A stretch of 64,000 nt of DNA, from assembly GCA_016706545.1 (NCBI GenBank), contig JADJJK010000007.1:155820-219819 (forward strand). Reading direction: 5' to 3'. Numbering within the stretch: position 1 is the stretch's first letter; the number at the start of each line of letters is the position of its first letter. A program made the translations under genes and the position numbers. Positions 49,798 to 59,280 of the stretch are shown one piece after another. The stretch is from Myxococcales bacterium. GTDB taxonomy: Bacteria; Myxococcota_A; Polyangia; Haliangiales; Haliangiaceae. The notes below the pieces were generated by a model. That model saw nothing but the letters and a program-made list of their open reading frames with translations. It was not told where the DNA came from and searched no databases.

Positions 49798-50906
49798 TTG
49801 GGCTCTTCCAGCTTTCCGCCGCAGTCGAGGCCGCGCAGGAAGGCCAGGAGATCGGCCATCTCGGCGTCGGTCAGCGCGCGGTCGGTCAGCAAGGCGGACT
49901 TGTTCTTGTTGGCGACGCCGCCGGTGGCCATGAGCTTGACGGCCTCCTCGAGCGTCTTGACCGACCCATCGTGGAAGTACGGCGCGCTCTTGGCCACGTT
50001 GCGCAGGCTGGGCGGCTTGAAGGCGCCCCAGTCCGCCTCGACGTTCGTCACCTTCATGCGGCCGACATCGACGTCAGCCTCGGCCTTGCCGACGGTGCCG
50101 ATGCCGACGTTGAAGTACGCGCCGCCGTCCACGCCCATGGCGGTGCTGAAAAACGGCGGGGCGTGGCACATGGCGCACTGGGCCTTGCCCATGAACAGGT
50201 CGAGCCCGCGCTGCTGCTCCTGGGATAGCGCGGCCTTGTCGCCAGCGGCGAACTTGTCATAGCCGGTGTCGTTGCACAGGAGCGTGCGCTCGTACTCGGA
50301 GAGCGCGCTCGCCACCATGTCCGGGGTGACCTTCTTGTCCTTGGGGAACGCGGCGGCAAACAGCTTCTTGTAGCCGGCGATCTTGCCGAGCTCTGCTGCC
50401 TTCTTCTCCAGGTTCTCTTTGCCCACCCCCATGTTGCCGCCGGCCCACGCGGCCTTGGCGTTGTCCTCGAGCGTGGCGGCGCGGCCATCCCAGTACAGGG
50501 AGTTCTTGAAATAGGCCACGTTCCAGATGACCGGGCTGTGGCGGGGCAGCGGCTTGTCGCCGGGGCCGATGGCCAGCGGATCATGGCCGCCGTTGCCGTC
50601 CTCGTTCATGTGGCAGGAGTAGCAAGCGCGGCTGCCGTCGACCGACAGGCGCTTGTCGAAGAACAGCGCGTGTCCAAGCGCGATCTTCTCGGCGCGCTGC
50701 GGGTCCTCGGCCAGATCCAGCGGCGGCAACTTGCCCAGCGGCATCTGCGAGGGCGGCGGCGGCGGCGGCGTGGCCACCGGCGGTGCCGCCGGAGTGGACG
50801 TGGACGGATCTGGCGTGCCGCTTTTGTCAGCGGGCTCGGCTGCTTTCTTGGTGCAGCCGGCGGACAGCGCCGCCAGCGCGAGCAGGACGGAGGGGAGCTT
50901 GAGCAT
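49788..50906 (-). CDS. Di-haem cytochrome c peroxidase (lipoprotein)
   Basis: The 372-residue protein has a lipobox ALSAGC at about residue 18 and a Pro-rich linker (STSTPAAPPVATPPPPPP). Two haem sites follow, CYSCH at about residue 95 and CAMCH at about 245, in the CcpA/MauG arrangement: LGHALFFDKRLSVDGSRACY, then AYFNVGIGTVGK and PSLRNVAKSAPYFHDGSVKT. It reduces hydrogen peroxide in the periplasm with cytochrome c as donor. The ATG at 50906 is chosen because it begins the signal. Confidence 0.95.
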   Translation of the reverse strand: MLKLPSVLLALAALSAGCTKKAAEPADKSGTPDPSTSTPAAPPVATPPPPPPSQMPLGKLPPLDLAEDPQRAEKIALGHALFFDKRLSVDGSRACYSCHMNEDGNGGHDPLAIGPGDKPLPRHSPVIWNVAYFKNSLYWDGRAATLEDNAKAAWAGGNMGVGKENLEKKAAELGKIAGYKKLFAAAFPKDKKVTPDMVASALSEYERTLLCNDTGYDKFAAGDKAALSQEQQRGLDLFMGKAQCAMCHAPPFFSTAMGVDGGAYFNVGIGTVGKAEADVDVGRMKVTNVEADWGAFKPPSLRNVAKSAPYFHDGSVKTLEEAVKLMATGGVANKNKSALLTDRALTDAEMADLLAFLRGLDCGGKLEEPKLP

Positions 50907-51057
50907 GGCGGCGACCATAGCGCAGGCGCGCCAGGCGTGCGGCGCCTCGACCTGCGCAATGGCGCCGCGCCCAGGCCCTTGCGTGTGGCTCCTCATGATT
51001 GGCTCATCCAACGCCATGAGTCGTGGTCGCAAGGGCCAAGCGGTGCCGGCGCGTACC

Positions 51058-51094
51058 TTGTCTTTGCGAGGTGGTGGCGTACAGTCACCGCCAC
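51058..51094 (+). promoter_or_regulatory. Possible efflux operon promoter/operator
   Basis: TTGTCT at 51058-51063 and TACAGT at 51080-51085 are spaced 16 bp apart. The inverted repeat GTGGCG (51074-51079) with CGCCAC (51089-51094) overlaps the -10 box. A repressor could bind here. The transcript would start about 10 bp before the chosen ATG. Confidence 0.35.
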
Positions 51095-51100
51095 TTCCTC

Positions 51101-52624
51101 ATGGGTTTCTCGCACAAGGGCCAAGAGCGCTCGGTAGGTTCCCGTCCCGGCTCGGATGTCGGTCGGAGTCGAGGTCGGAGTCCAGGGTGGGGCCCAGGTC
51201 GGGGGCTCGCGCGGGGAGCGGCGAGGGCGGCGGCCGTGCTCGGGGCGGTGGGGCTGGCATCTTCCGGGCTGACCTCTTTGGCGCTGGCGCAGCCAAAGGC
51301 TGAGCCAGCAGGTCCAGCGCCAGCCAGTGGCGGGATCCCGGCGGCTCGGCCCGAACTGGACGATCCCCTGCTGGCGCCGGTGCCTGCGGCGCCGTTCTCG
51401 ATCTCGTCGTGGTCCGCGGCGCAGCAGACGCTCTTGCGCAGCTCGACGGATCTGCAGCGCGCCGAGGCCGCGCTGGTGCGCGCGGAGGCGCTGTGGCGCC
51501 AGGCGCTGGCGGTGCTCTTGCCCAACGCGCGGCTCACCGTGGCCGGCGCCTTCGACCTCGACAACCCCGACACCGCGCCTGGCGTGCCGCCGCAGGTGGA
51601 CGGCCGCTCCTCGACGGCGCCGGTGGTGACCGCGGCGCTCTCGGTGTCGCAGCGCGTGGTGGACGTGGCGTCCTGGCGCGCGCGAGACGCCGCCGCGCTG
51701 ACGCGGCGGAGCGCGACCTGGTCGCTGTTCGATGTGCGGCGCCGGGTGAGGCAGCGGCTGGCGCGCACGCTGGTGGCGGTGGTGACCGCGGAGCGGGTGG
51801 CGGAGCTTGGCCGGGTGGGCTTGCGGCAAGCGCTCGAGCGCGGCGCCCTGAGCCAGCGGACGTTCGAGCTTGGCCGCGCCACCGAGCTGGACGTGCTGCG
51901 CGCGCGCCAGGATGTCACCGCCGCCCGAAGCTCGCTCATCGTCGCGGATGAACAGCTCCGCGGCGCGCGCGAGGCGCTGGCCGTGGCGCTCGGGGTGGAC
52001 GATCCGGTGGGCGTGCGCCAGGACTTCTCGCTCGATGGGCTGGTGCTGGAGTTGCGCCAGACCTGCCAGCCGCTGGCCGCGGCCGAGCGACGCGCGGACG
52101 AGGAGGCGGCGTCGGCGGCGGTCGACGCTGCGCGCACCCGCACCGCGTCGGCGCGCGCCGGCAAGCTGCCGACCTTGGACCTGTCCACCACGCTGTCGGC
52201 GCTGACCACGGATCCGGGGCCGGGGCGGGTGTCGTCGTGGTCCATCGTGGCGGTGCTCTCGGTGCCGCTGTGGGAGGGCGGCGTGCGCTCTGCGCAGGTC
52301 AAGGAGCGGTCGGCGCTGGAGGCCGACGCGCGCGCGACCGCCGAGGAGATCCGGCGCGGCGCTCGGCTGGAGATCACGCGCGCGCGCCGCGGGCAAGCGG
52401 TGGCCGAGACGCTGGTCACCGTGGCCGCCGAGTCGCGGGCGCTGGCGGAGCGGCTCGACCAGATGACCCGTCGCTCGTTCGAGATCGGCCGCGCCACCAG
52501 CCTGGAGCTGGTGCAGAGCGCGGTGGGGTTGCGCCAGGCTGAGCTGGCGCTGGCGTTGCGGCAGTTCGAGTGGATGCAGGCGCGGCTCGACGCGCTCCTT
52601 ACCGAAGCTCGGTGTGATTCATGA
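51101..52624 (+). CDS. TolC family outer-membrane efflux protein
   Basis: The product is about 507 residues. Residues 1-70 include a basic stretch and a signal (VLGAVGLASSGLTSLALAQ). The rest shows two TolC repeats of long helices with beta strands: TLLRSSTDLQRAEAALVRAE, FELGRATELDVLRARQDVTA, then SIVAVLSVPLWEGGVRSAQV and FEIGRATSLELVQSAVGLRQ. It forms the outer-membrane duct of the pump made with the two genes after it. Its stop codon overlaps the ATG of the adaptor gene (ATGA). The start at 51101 is tentative. Confidence 0.9.
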   Translation: MGFSHKGQERSVGSRPGSDVGRSRGRSPGWGPGRGLARGAARAAAVLGAVGLASSGLTSLALAQPKAEPAGPAPASGGIPAARPELDDPLLAPVPAAPFSISSWSAAQQTLLRSSTDLQRAEAALVRAEALWRQALAVLLPNARLTVAGAFDLDNPDTAPGVPPQVDGRSSTAPVVTAALSVSQRVVDVASWRARDAAALTRRSATWSLFDVRRRVRQRLARTLVAVVTAERVAELGRVGLRQALERGALSQRTFELGRATELDVLRARQDVTAARSSLIVADEQLRGAREALAVALGVDDPVGVRQDFSLDGLVLELRQTCQPLAAAERRADEEAASAAVDAARTRTASARAGKLPTLDLSTTLSALTTDPGPGRVSSWSIVAVLSVPLWEGGVRSAQVKERSALEADARATAEEIRRGARLEITRARRGQAVAETLVTVAAESRALAERLDQMTRRSFEIGRATSLELVQSAVGLRQAELALALRQFEWMQARLDALLTEARCDS

Positions 52625-53928
52625 CCAGCGCGAAGCAAACCCCGTCTCGTCTTCGTCTCCGTCGTCGTCTCCGTCTTTGGCTCCGGGCTCGCCGCGTCGC
52701 CGGTCGCAGCGTCGCGGTGGCGCTCGCCTTGTGCGCAGGCCTTGCCGCTGGCTGCGGCAAGAAGGGCCAGGCCAGCGGCGGCCCCGCTGGACCGCCGCCG
52801 CCCAAGGAGATCGAGATCCTGGCGCTGCAGCCCACGGAGGTGCGAGACACCGGCGAGTACCTGGGCTCGCTCCTGTCTCGCGGCAGCGTGACGGTGCTGC
52901 CGCAGGTCGCCGGGTACGTGCGCGCGGTGCTGGTCCGGCCCGGGCAGAAGGTGGCCGCCGGCGCGCCGCTCCTGGAGGTGGACGCGCGCGAGGAGGCGGC
53001 GGCGCTGGCGTCGGCGGAGGCGCAGCGCGCGGCGGCCGCGGCCTCGCTGGGGCTGGCGCGGCAGGTGCGCGAGCGCACCGAGGCGCTGTTTCGCGAGGGC
53101 CTGGCCACCGCCGAGGAGCTGGATCAGCGGCGCGCCGCGGTGGAGGCCGCGGATGCGTCCACGCGCGCGGCCGAGGCGCAGGTCTCGCAGCGCAAGGTGG
53201 CCGTGCAGTACAACACCGTGCGCGCGGCCGTCGCCGGGGTCGTCGGCGACGTGCTGGTGCGCGTGGGGGACTTCGTCACCGCGAGCACGCGCGCCACCAC
53301 CATCTCGCAGGCCGGCGCGCTGGAGCTCTCGATCTCGGTGCCGGCCGCGCGTGCGCGCAGCGTGACCGTGGGGATGCCGGTGGAGCTGGTGGCGGCCGAT
53401 GGCAGCGCCGAGCTGACCACGCAGGTGTTCTTCGTGGCGCAGGACGCCGATCCGCGGACCCAGCTCGTGGAGCTCAAGGCGGCAGTGCCCGAGGGCCGCG
53501 GCTTGCGCTCCAGCGAGCTCGTGCGAGCTCGCGTGATCTACTCCACCAGGCAGGCGCTACAGGTACCGGCGCGGGCGGTGGTGCGCCAGAGCGGGCAGGC
53601 CTTTGTCTACGTGGTGGTGTCCAAAGGGCAGGGGCTCGTCGTCGAGCGCCGCCCGGTGACGCTCGGCGACCTGGGCGCGTCGGCCTTCGTGCTGGAGCAG
53701 GGCCTCGGCGCAGGCGACCGGATCGCGGTGTCGGCGATCCAGCAGCTCCGCGACGGCGCGGCGGTCAAGCTCAAGGAGCCCAAGCCGGCCGGGGCGCCGC
53801 CGTCAGGCGCGGCGGGCGCGGCAACAGGCAGCGCCGGAGCCAGCGGCGCGGCGGGCGCATCAGCCGGCAGCGCGTCGGGCCCAGCAACCGGCGGCGGCGC
53901 GGCGGGCGGCCAAGGAGCGGGGCGCTGA
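52621..53928 (+). CDS. RND efflux periplasmic adaptor (MFP/AcrA-like)
   Basis: The 435-residue protein has a lipobox-like GLAAGC at about residue 42, then the adaptor order: lipoyl half (LLSRGSVTVLPQVAGYVRAV and LVRPGQKVAAGAPLLEVDAR), a helical hairpin, the second lipoyl half, the beta-barrel (LELSISVPAARARSVTVGMP) and the membrane-proximal part (IAVSAIQQLRDGAAVKLKEP). The last 60 residues are Gly/Ala/Ser-rich. It joins TolC to the RND pump. The first base of the pump gene is two bases after its stop. Confidence 0.95.
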   Translation: MTSAKQTPSRLRLRRRLRLWLRARRVAGRSVAVALALCAGLAAGCGKKGQASGGPAGPPPPKEIEILALQPTEVRDTGEYLGSLLSRGSVTVLPQVAGYVRAVLVRPGQKVAAGAPLLEVDAREEAAALASAEAQRAAAAASLGLARQVRERTEALFREGLATAEELDQRRAAVEAADASTRAAEAQVSQRKVAVQYNTVRAAVAGVVGDVLVRVGDFVTASTRATTISQAGALELSISVPAARARSVTVGMPVELVAADGSAELTTQVFFVAQDADPRTQLVELKAAVPEGRGLRSSELVRARVIYSTRQALQVPARAVVRQSGQAFVYVVVSKGQGLVVERRPVTLGDLGASAFVLEQGLGAGDRIAVSAIQQLRDGAAVKLKEPKPAGAPPSGAAGAATGSAGASGAAGASAGSASGPATGGGAAGGQGAGR

Positions 53929-53929
53929 C

Positions 53930-56900
53930 ATGTTCGTCGAGTTCTTCCTGCGGCGGCCTGTGTTCGCCGCGGTGTGCAGCATCGTCTTGACCCTCGCCGG
54001 CGCGCTGGCGATCCCCGGCCTGCCGATCGCGCAGTATCCAGACCTGGCGCCGCCGCAGGTGTCGGTGAGCGCGGTCTACCTGGGCGCCAGCTCGGACGTC
54101 GTGGAGACGGCGGTGACCATCCCGCTCGAGCAGGAGCTAAACGGCGTCGAGGGGATGAAGTACATCTCGTCGACGAGCAGCAACGACGGCGTCTGCAACA
54201 TCACCATCACCTTCGAGCCGGATCGCGACATCGACGTGGCCGCGGTGGACGTACAGAACCGGGTGGCGCGCGTGGCGCCGCGGCTGCCCTCGCAAGTCAA
54301 CCAGTCCGGCATCGTGGTCAACAAGGTGTCGTCGCAGATGCTGGCGAGCTTTGGCCTGTACTCGCCAGATGGGCGCTTTGACGCAAAGTTTCTCAGCAGC
54401 TACGCCGATGTCTACCTGCGCGACGCGCTCAAGCGCATCCGCGGCGTCGGCGAGGTCCGCATCTTCGGCGAGCGCAAGTTCGCGATGCGGGTGTGGCTCT
54501 CGCCCACCGAGCTTGCGCGCCGCGGGCGCACGCCCGCCGACGTGGTGCGGGCGCTCACCGAGCAGAACCTGCAGGTCGCGGCCGGGCAGGTCGGCGCCCC
54601 GCCGACGGACCGTGACCAGCAATATCAGATCGCGGTGCGCGCGCAGGGCCGCCTGATCGAGCCGGCGGAGTTCGGGGACATCGTGATCCAGCGGACGGCC
54701 GACGGCCGGACCGTGCGCCTGGCCGACGTCGCGCGCATCGAGCTCGGCGCCGAGAACTACGGGCAGGGCCTGCTGTTCGACGGCTACGAAGGCGTGGGCC
54801 TTGGCATCGTGCCCTTGCCCAACGCCAACGCGCTCGAGGTGCGAGACGGCGTGGTGGCCGAGCTGGCGCGGCTGTCCAAGGACTTCCCCGCGGGCATGAA
54901 CTACGCCGCCAGCCTGGACACCACGCTGGCGGTGCGCGCGTCCATGCGCGAGGTCATGATCACGCTGGGCGAGGCGATCGTGCTGGTGATCCTGGTCATC
55001 TTCTTGTTCTTGCACGGTTGGCGCAGCGTGCTCATCACCGCGCTGACCTTGCCGGTGTCGCTGCTGGGCACGTTCGCGTTCGTGCGCGTGTTCGATTTTT
55101 CGATCAACACGTTGACCCTGTTTGGCCTCACCTTGGCCACCGGCCTGGTGGTCGACGACGCGATCGTGGTCATCGAGAACATCGAGCGGCTCATGCACGA
55201 ACGCAAGCTGTCGGCCCGGCGCGCCGCCAGCGCGGCCATGCGCGAGGTGTCCGGCGCGGTGATCGCCACCAGCCTGGTCTTGATCGCGGTGTTCGGGCCG
55301 GTGGCGCTGTTCCCCGGGACCACCGGCATCATCTATCGGCAGTTCGCGCTGACCATCGCCGCGTCGGTGGGCCTGTCCACGTTCTGCGCGCTCACCCTGA
55401 CGCCAGCGCTCGGCGCGTTGCTGCTCAAGGCGACCCACGGTGAGAAGTGGGTGCTGTTTCGCGCCATCGATCGTCTGCTCTTCGCGCTGCGCAGCGCCTA
55501 CGCCCGGACGCTGCAGGTGTTCTTGCGCCGGCGGCTCCTGGTGGCGCTGGTGTTCGTCCTCAGCGTGGCCGGCACCGTCCACCTGTGGCGCACGACCCCC
55601 GCGGGCTTCATCCCCGACGAAGATCAGGGGTATCTCATCATCTCCATCCAGGGGCCCGACGGCATGCCGGTCACCGAGACCCGCAAGGTCATGGACCAGC
55701 TCTCGACGATCTTGCGGAGCTACCCCGAGGTGAATCACATGTTCATGGTGTCGGGCTTTAGCCTCGGCGGCTCCGGCCCCAACTTCGGGACGGTGTTCAC
55801 CACGCTCAAGCCCTGGGACCAGCGGCCGGGGGACAAGAGCACGGTGGCCGGGATGGTGGCGCGGCTGCGCGGGCCGCTGGCGTCCATCGGCGCGGCGCGG
55901 GTGGTCCCATTCCAGCCGCCGGCGATCCGCGGCGTGGGCAGCCTGGGCGGCTTTCAGTTCGTGCTGGAAGACACCTCGGTGGGACGGTCGCTGGCGGAGC
56001 TGTCGCAGGCGACCACGGACCTGGTGAGCGCGGCCAGCGCGGACCCGAGGCTGCGCGGCATCTTCAGCTCCTTCACCGCCAACGCGCCGATCTTCACGGT
56101 GGAGCTGGATCGCGCCAAGGCCAAGGCGCTGGCGGTGCCGCTCGATCAGGCCTTTGGCACCTTGCAGGTGTTTCTGGGCAGCCAGTATGTCAACGACTTC
56201 ACGTACGCCAACCGCACCTACCGCGTGGTGGTGCAGGCCGAGCAGCAGTTCCGCGACAGCCCGCAGGACATCCGCGGCTACTACGTTCGCAGCGAGACCG
56301 GCGACATGATCCCGATGGAGGCGCTGGCGCAGGTCGTGCCCTCGACCTCCGCGCAGCTCATCCGCCGCTACAACCTGTTTCGCGCCGCCGAGATCAACGG
56401 CCAGGGCGCGCCGGGGGGGTCGTCCGGGCAGGCAATGATGGCGATGGAGGAGGTGGCCAGGCGAGTGCTTCCGGAGGGCCTCACGTTCGAGTGGACGGGG
56501 ATCTCGCTGGAGCAGAAGCAGAGCGGCAGTCAGACGCTGCTCATCTTTGGCCTGGGGCTGGTCTTCGTGTTCCTGGTGCTGGCCGCGCAGTACGAGAGCT
56601 TCAAGCTGCCGCTGGTGATCATCCTGTCGGTGCCGCTGGCCATCCTGGGCGCGCTGGGGCTGCAGCTCTGGCGCGATCAGGTCAACGACGTGTTCTGCCA
56701 GATCGGCCTGGTCATGCTCATCGGGTTGGCCAGCAAGAACGCGATCTTGATCGTGGAGTTCGCCGAGCAGCTCCGCCGCGCCGGCAAGGCGCCCATGGAC
56801 GCGGTGATCGAGGCCGCCGGCGTGCGGCTGCGGCCGATCCTCATGACCTCCATCGCGTTCCTCTTGGGCGTGATGCCGCTGATGCTGGCCACCGGCCCAG

Positions 56901-57055
56901 GCGCGGCGGCGCGCACCTCGCTCGGCACCGTGGTGTTTGGCGGCATGCTGGTCTCGACCGTGGTCAACCTGGTGCTCATCCCCGGCATCTACGTCATCGT
57001 GCAGCGCGGTCGCGCGGCGCCCACGCTGGAAGACGAGCCCGCCGCCGCGAGCTAG
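53930..57055 (+). CDS. RND multidrug efflux pump (AcrB/HAE1 family)
   Basis: The protein has 1041 residues, twelve transmembrane helices and two large periplasmic loops. The proton-relay Asp pair is in GLVVDDAIVVIENIERLMHE, and the matching Lys in LASKNAILIVEFAEQLRR. The N-terminus FFLRRPVFAAVCSIVLTLAG is typical of HAE1 pumps. It exports drugs and other hydrophobic compounds with TolC and the adaptor, driven by protons. The stop TAG lies inside a 16-bp AGCT repeat that also gives the stop codon of the convergent gene. No local regulator gene is found. Confidence 0.97.
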   Translation: MFVEFFLRRPVFAAVCSIVLTLAGALAIPGLPIAQYPDLAPPQVSVSAVYLGASSDVVETAVTIPLEQELNGVEGMKYISSTSSNDGVCNITITFEPDRDIDVAAVDVQNRVARVAPRLPSQVNQSGIVVNKVSSQMLASFGLYSPDGRFDAKFLSSYADVYLRDALKRIRGVGEVRIFGERKFAMRVWLSPTELARRGRTPADVVRALTEQNLQVAAGQVGAPPTDRDQQYQIAVRAQGRLIEPAEFGDIVIQRTADGRTVRLADVARIELGAENYGQGLLFDGYEGVGLGIVPLPNANALEVRDGVVAELARLSKDFPAGMNYAASLDTTLAVRASMREVMITLGEAIVLVILVIFLFLHGWRSVLITALTLPVSLLGTFAFVRVFDFSINTLTLFGLTLATGLVVDDAIVVIENIERLMHERKLSARRAASAAMREVSGAVIATSLVLIAVFGPVALFPGTTGIIYRQFALTIAASVGLSTFCALTLTPALGALLLKATHGEKWVLFRAIDRLLFALRSAYARTLQVFLRRRLLVALVFVLSVAGTVHLWRTTPAGFIPDEDQGYLIISIQGPDGMPVTETRKVMDQLSTILRSYPEVNHMFMVSGFSLGGSGPNFGTVFTTLKPWDQRPGDKSTVAGMVARLRGPLASIGAARVVPFQPPAIRGVGSLGGFQFVLEDTSVGRSLAELSQATTDLVSAASADPRLRGIFSSFTANAPIFTVELDRAKAKALAVPLDQAFGTLQVFLGSQYVNDFTYANRTYRVVVQAEQQFRDSPQDIRGYYVRSETGDMIPMEALAQVVPSTSAQLIRRYNLFRAAEINGQGAPGGSSGQAMMAMEEVARRVLPEGLTFEWTGISLEQKQSGSQTLLIFGLGLVFVFLVLAAQYESFKLPLVIILSVPLAILGALGLQLWRDQVNDVFCQIGLVMLIGLASKNAILIVEFAEQLRRAGKAPMDAVIEAAGVRLRPILMTSIAFLLGVMPLMLATGPGAAARTSLGTVVFGGMLVSTVVNLVLIPGIYVIVQRGRAAPTLEDEPAAAS

Positions 57056-57065
57056 CTAGCTAGCT
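57050..57065. repeat. (AGCT)4 palindrome with stop codons on both strands
   Basis: Sixteen bases, AGCT repeated four times, span the ends of two convergent genes that are only four bases apart. Each gene takes its TAG stop from it. Confidence 0.8.
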
Positions 57066-57812
57066 CGGCGGTCGGATCATCGCCGGCGTCTCCGGTTCCG
57101 GATCGAGCATGGGCAAGAGCAAGCACAGCTCGCGCGCCACCAGGCGGCAGCGGTGGCGCAGGAAATCGACGGCGTACGGCGCCTCGACGGCGACGATCAG
57201 CACCGCGCCGTAGTAGAAGGTGAGCGCGTAGGCGTCGGGGTCCACCACCTCGCCGTGCGACGAGTTCGGCGCCGGGGCGGCCAGCGCGCGCTTGCCCAGG
57301 AAGGTGGCGCGTGAGGCCCAGACCTCGTCGAGCGGGGCGGCGCTCGACAGCACGTGCCCGCGCTGCCACAGCAGGGCGTTGCCGCCGCCCGCGGAGCCAG
57401 CGAGCGCGCGCAGGAAGGACTGGATCCGCGCCTTGACCCGGTCCGCGGAGGCGTTGGCCGGCGGCACGCGCAAGAGCGGCAACACGTCCACGTTCCAGCG
57501 TCGCGCCACCGCGCGGAGCTGCCGCACCGCGACCTCCAGCATGGCGTCGATGGCGCGCGGCCGGCGGCTCTGCACCGCGGCGTCCTTGGTGCCACGGTAG
57601 ACGTCAGGCTCTGCAGGATCTTCGTCCGGCGGAGCGGGGTCCGGCTTGGGGCTGCGGCTCGACAGCTCCAGCACCAGCGAGCGGTCGCCGCCCAGCGGTC
57701 GCCGCTTGCTCGGCACGCCCGTGCGATCATCGTCGGCGACGATGGCGGCGGCCAGCGAGCCGGTCTCCTCGAGCAGCGATTGCAGGATGTCGCGCAGCTC
57801 GGCTTCGATCAT
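57060..57812 (-). CDS. Roadblock/LC7-like protein
   Basis: The 250-residue product opens MIEAELRDILQSLLEETGSL, then AAIVADDDRTGVP, the first helix and strand of a Roadblock fold. An insert rich in Pro and Asp follows (PDPAPPDEDPAEP). The C-terminal part (DAYALTFYYGAVLIVAVEAP and YAVDFLRHRCRLVARELCLL) returns to the fold. The assignment is moderate. It overlaps the upstream Cys-rich gene by four bases (ATGA), so the two should work together. GTPase control is possible but not shown. Confidence 0.65.
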   Translation of the reverse strand: MIEAELRDILQSLLEETGSLAAAIVADDDRTGVPSKRRPLGGDRSLVLELSSRSPKPDPAPPDEDPAEPDVYRGTKDAAVQSRRPRAIDAMLEVAVRQLRAVARRWNVDVLPLLRVPPANASADRVKARIQSFLRALAGSAGGGNALLWQRGHVLSSAAPLDEVWASRATFLGKRALAAPAPNSSHGEVVDPDAYALTFYYGAVLIVAVEAPYAVDFLRHRCRLVARELCLLLPMLDPEPETPAMIRPPS

Positions 57813-58621
57813 GAGCGGAGCCTGACCCCGCCGCCCGACCCCAACGCCCCTCTGCCGACATCCGCTGCGCGTGCGCTGTGCGAGGAGCCTGCTCGAGCCA
57901 CCTCGGCGTACGCGGTGGAGACCATGGTGGCAGGCTGCGGGAAGAAGAGATAGTTGGCGATGGCCGGCGCGGAGACCCCGCCGGTCTTCACCGCGTACAG
58001 CTCAGGCCAGACGCCGGAGGAGAACCCGTCCGGCGGACCGGCGATGTCGCCGAAGTCCAGGTGCAAGAGCCCATACGCTGGCAAGATCGCCACCGCGCGC
58101 TGCATGCGAGAGAGCAGCGGCGCGTCGTAGACGCCAGCGCGCGGCAACTCGCGGACCACCAGGGAGTCTCCCTCGAGCTTGGCCGCGAGCGTCACCTGCT
58201 GCAGCGCCGCCATCGGCGCGCGATGGCTCACGCATAGCCGCAGGTACTGCTCCGTGATGGTCTCCCCGGGCTGCCACTCTTGCGGCACCGGCACCTCGTG
58301 ATCGCGCACCTGCAGGATGCACGGCGCGCGGCCCAGGCACAGCACGTACACGTAGTCGCACGGCTCGTCCTCGCCGCCGAACCGCACGAACGTGGCGGCG
58401 CGCAGCTCGCTGGCCAGCTCGTCGGCCAGGCTGGCCAGCACCTCGGGGAGCTCGGCCAGCGCCGCCGCGCCGCCGCGCAACGCCAGCGCCTCCGCGTCGT
58501 CCGGCTCGCCCCAGGTCCGGCTCGGGTACAGCCGCGTCAGCGCCTCGTCCACGGCGGACATCATGCCGCCCTTGCGATCGTCGCAGCCGGACTTGCCGCC
58601 GCAGTTGGTGCATCCACCCAC
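57809..58621 (-). CDS. Unknown protein with Cys-rich N-terminus
   Basis: The 270-residue protein begins MGGCTNCGGKSGCDDRKG, a CxxCxxxxxC site that may bind metal or an iron-sulphur cluster. The remainder is a mixed fold with no recognised family (FVRFGGEDEPCDYVYVLCLG, EWQPGETITEQYLRLCVSHR, LLHLDFGDIAGPPDGFSSGV). It has no signal peptide or membrane segment. Its end overlaps the Roadblock-like gene. Confidence 0.65.
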   Translation of the reverse strand: MGGCTNCGGKSGCDDRKGGMMSAVDEALTRLYPSRTWGEPDDAEALALRGGAAALAELPEVLASLADELASELRAATFVRFGGEDEPCDYVYVLCLGRAPCILQVRDHEVPVPQEWQPGETITEQYLRLCVSHRAPMAALQQVTLAAKLEGDSLVVRELPRAGVYDAPLLSRMQRAVAILPAYGLLHLDFGDIAGPPDGFSSGVWPELYAVKTGGVSAPAIANYLFFPQPATMVSTAYAEVARAGSSHSARAADVGRGALGSGGGVRLRS

Positions 58622-58680
58622 GCGGGCAGCTTATCACCGCCAGGCCGCGAAGGGGCACGGGTGCGTCGGTCTGCGATCAG

Positions 58681-59256
58681 CTATCGCGCCAGCGCCTCGG
58701 CGTGGGCCAGGACCTCGCGTTCGTACGCCAGCTCATGCTCGGCCAGCGCCAGCTCGCTGCGCAGCACCTCGAGCGTGGTCACCAGCGCGCGGGCGTACTC
58801 CAGGTTGGCCCCGCTTGGGCCGTGCGCGCGGGCGATGATCTGCGCGCTGTGGGCCGGCGTCTCGTCGGCGGAGAAGTACGGGTTGTCGGGATCGGCCACG
58901 TACACGGTGGCGCGCAGCCCGCGCTGCCGGGCGGGCCACGCGGTCGCCGCCGCGTGCACCTCCAGCTCGCGACGCTGGTACCCTTGCTGCTCGCGGTGGT
59001 CGATGCGCGCCAGGGTCGGGACCGGGTCGCGCAGGCGATAGGCGATCCCGGCGGTGCGCGCGCCTGCCACCGGCACCAGCGTGACCACGCGGCCGGGATG
59101 GGCCACCGTGCCGCGATGGTCGGTCGAGCGTTGCCAGAACCGGCGCTGGTACCCCGGCAGCACCGCCGCCACTCGCGCGGTGAACTCCACGTCGGGCCGC
59201 CACATCAAGGAGCCGTAGCCAAAGAGCCAGACCTGCTCTGACGCTCGGTGCGTCAT
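58681..59256 (-). CDS. Gamma-glutamylcyclotransferase (ChaC family)
   Basis: The 191-residue protein opens VWLFGYGSLMWRPDVEFTAR and has FWQRSTDHRGTVAHPGRVVT, followed by GIAYRLRDPVPTLARIDHRE. The YGSL and a Glu in HREQQGYQRRELEV are the substrate-site features of ChaC, which cleaves glutathione to 5-oxoproline and Cys-Gly. It is intact and of usual length. Confidence 0.92.
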   Translation of the reverse strand: MTHRASEQVWLFGYGSLMWRPDVEFTARVAAVLPGYQRRFWQRSTDHRGTVAHPGRVVTLVPVAGARTAGIAYRLRDPVPTLARIDHREQQGYQRRELEVHAAATAWPARQRGLRATVYVADPDNPYFSADETPAHSAQIIARAHGPSGANLEYARALVTTLEVLRSELALAEHELAYEREVLAHAEALAR

Positions 59257-59280
59257 GTCGCTGCGACGAGGCGCGCCGTG

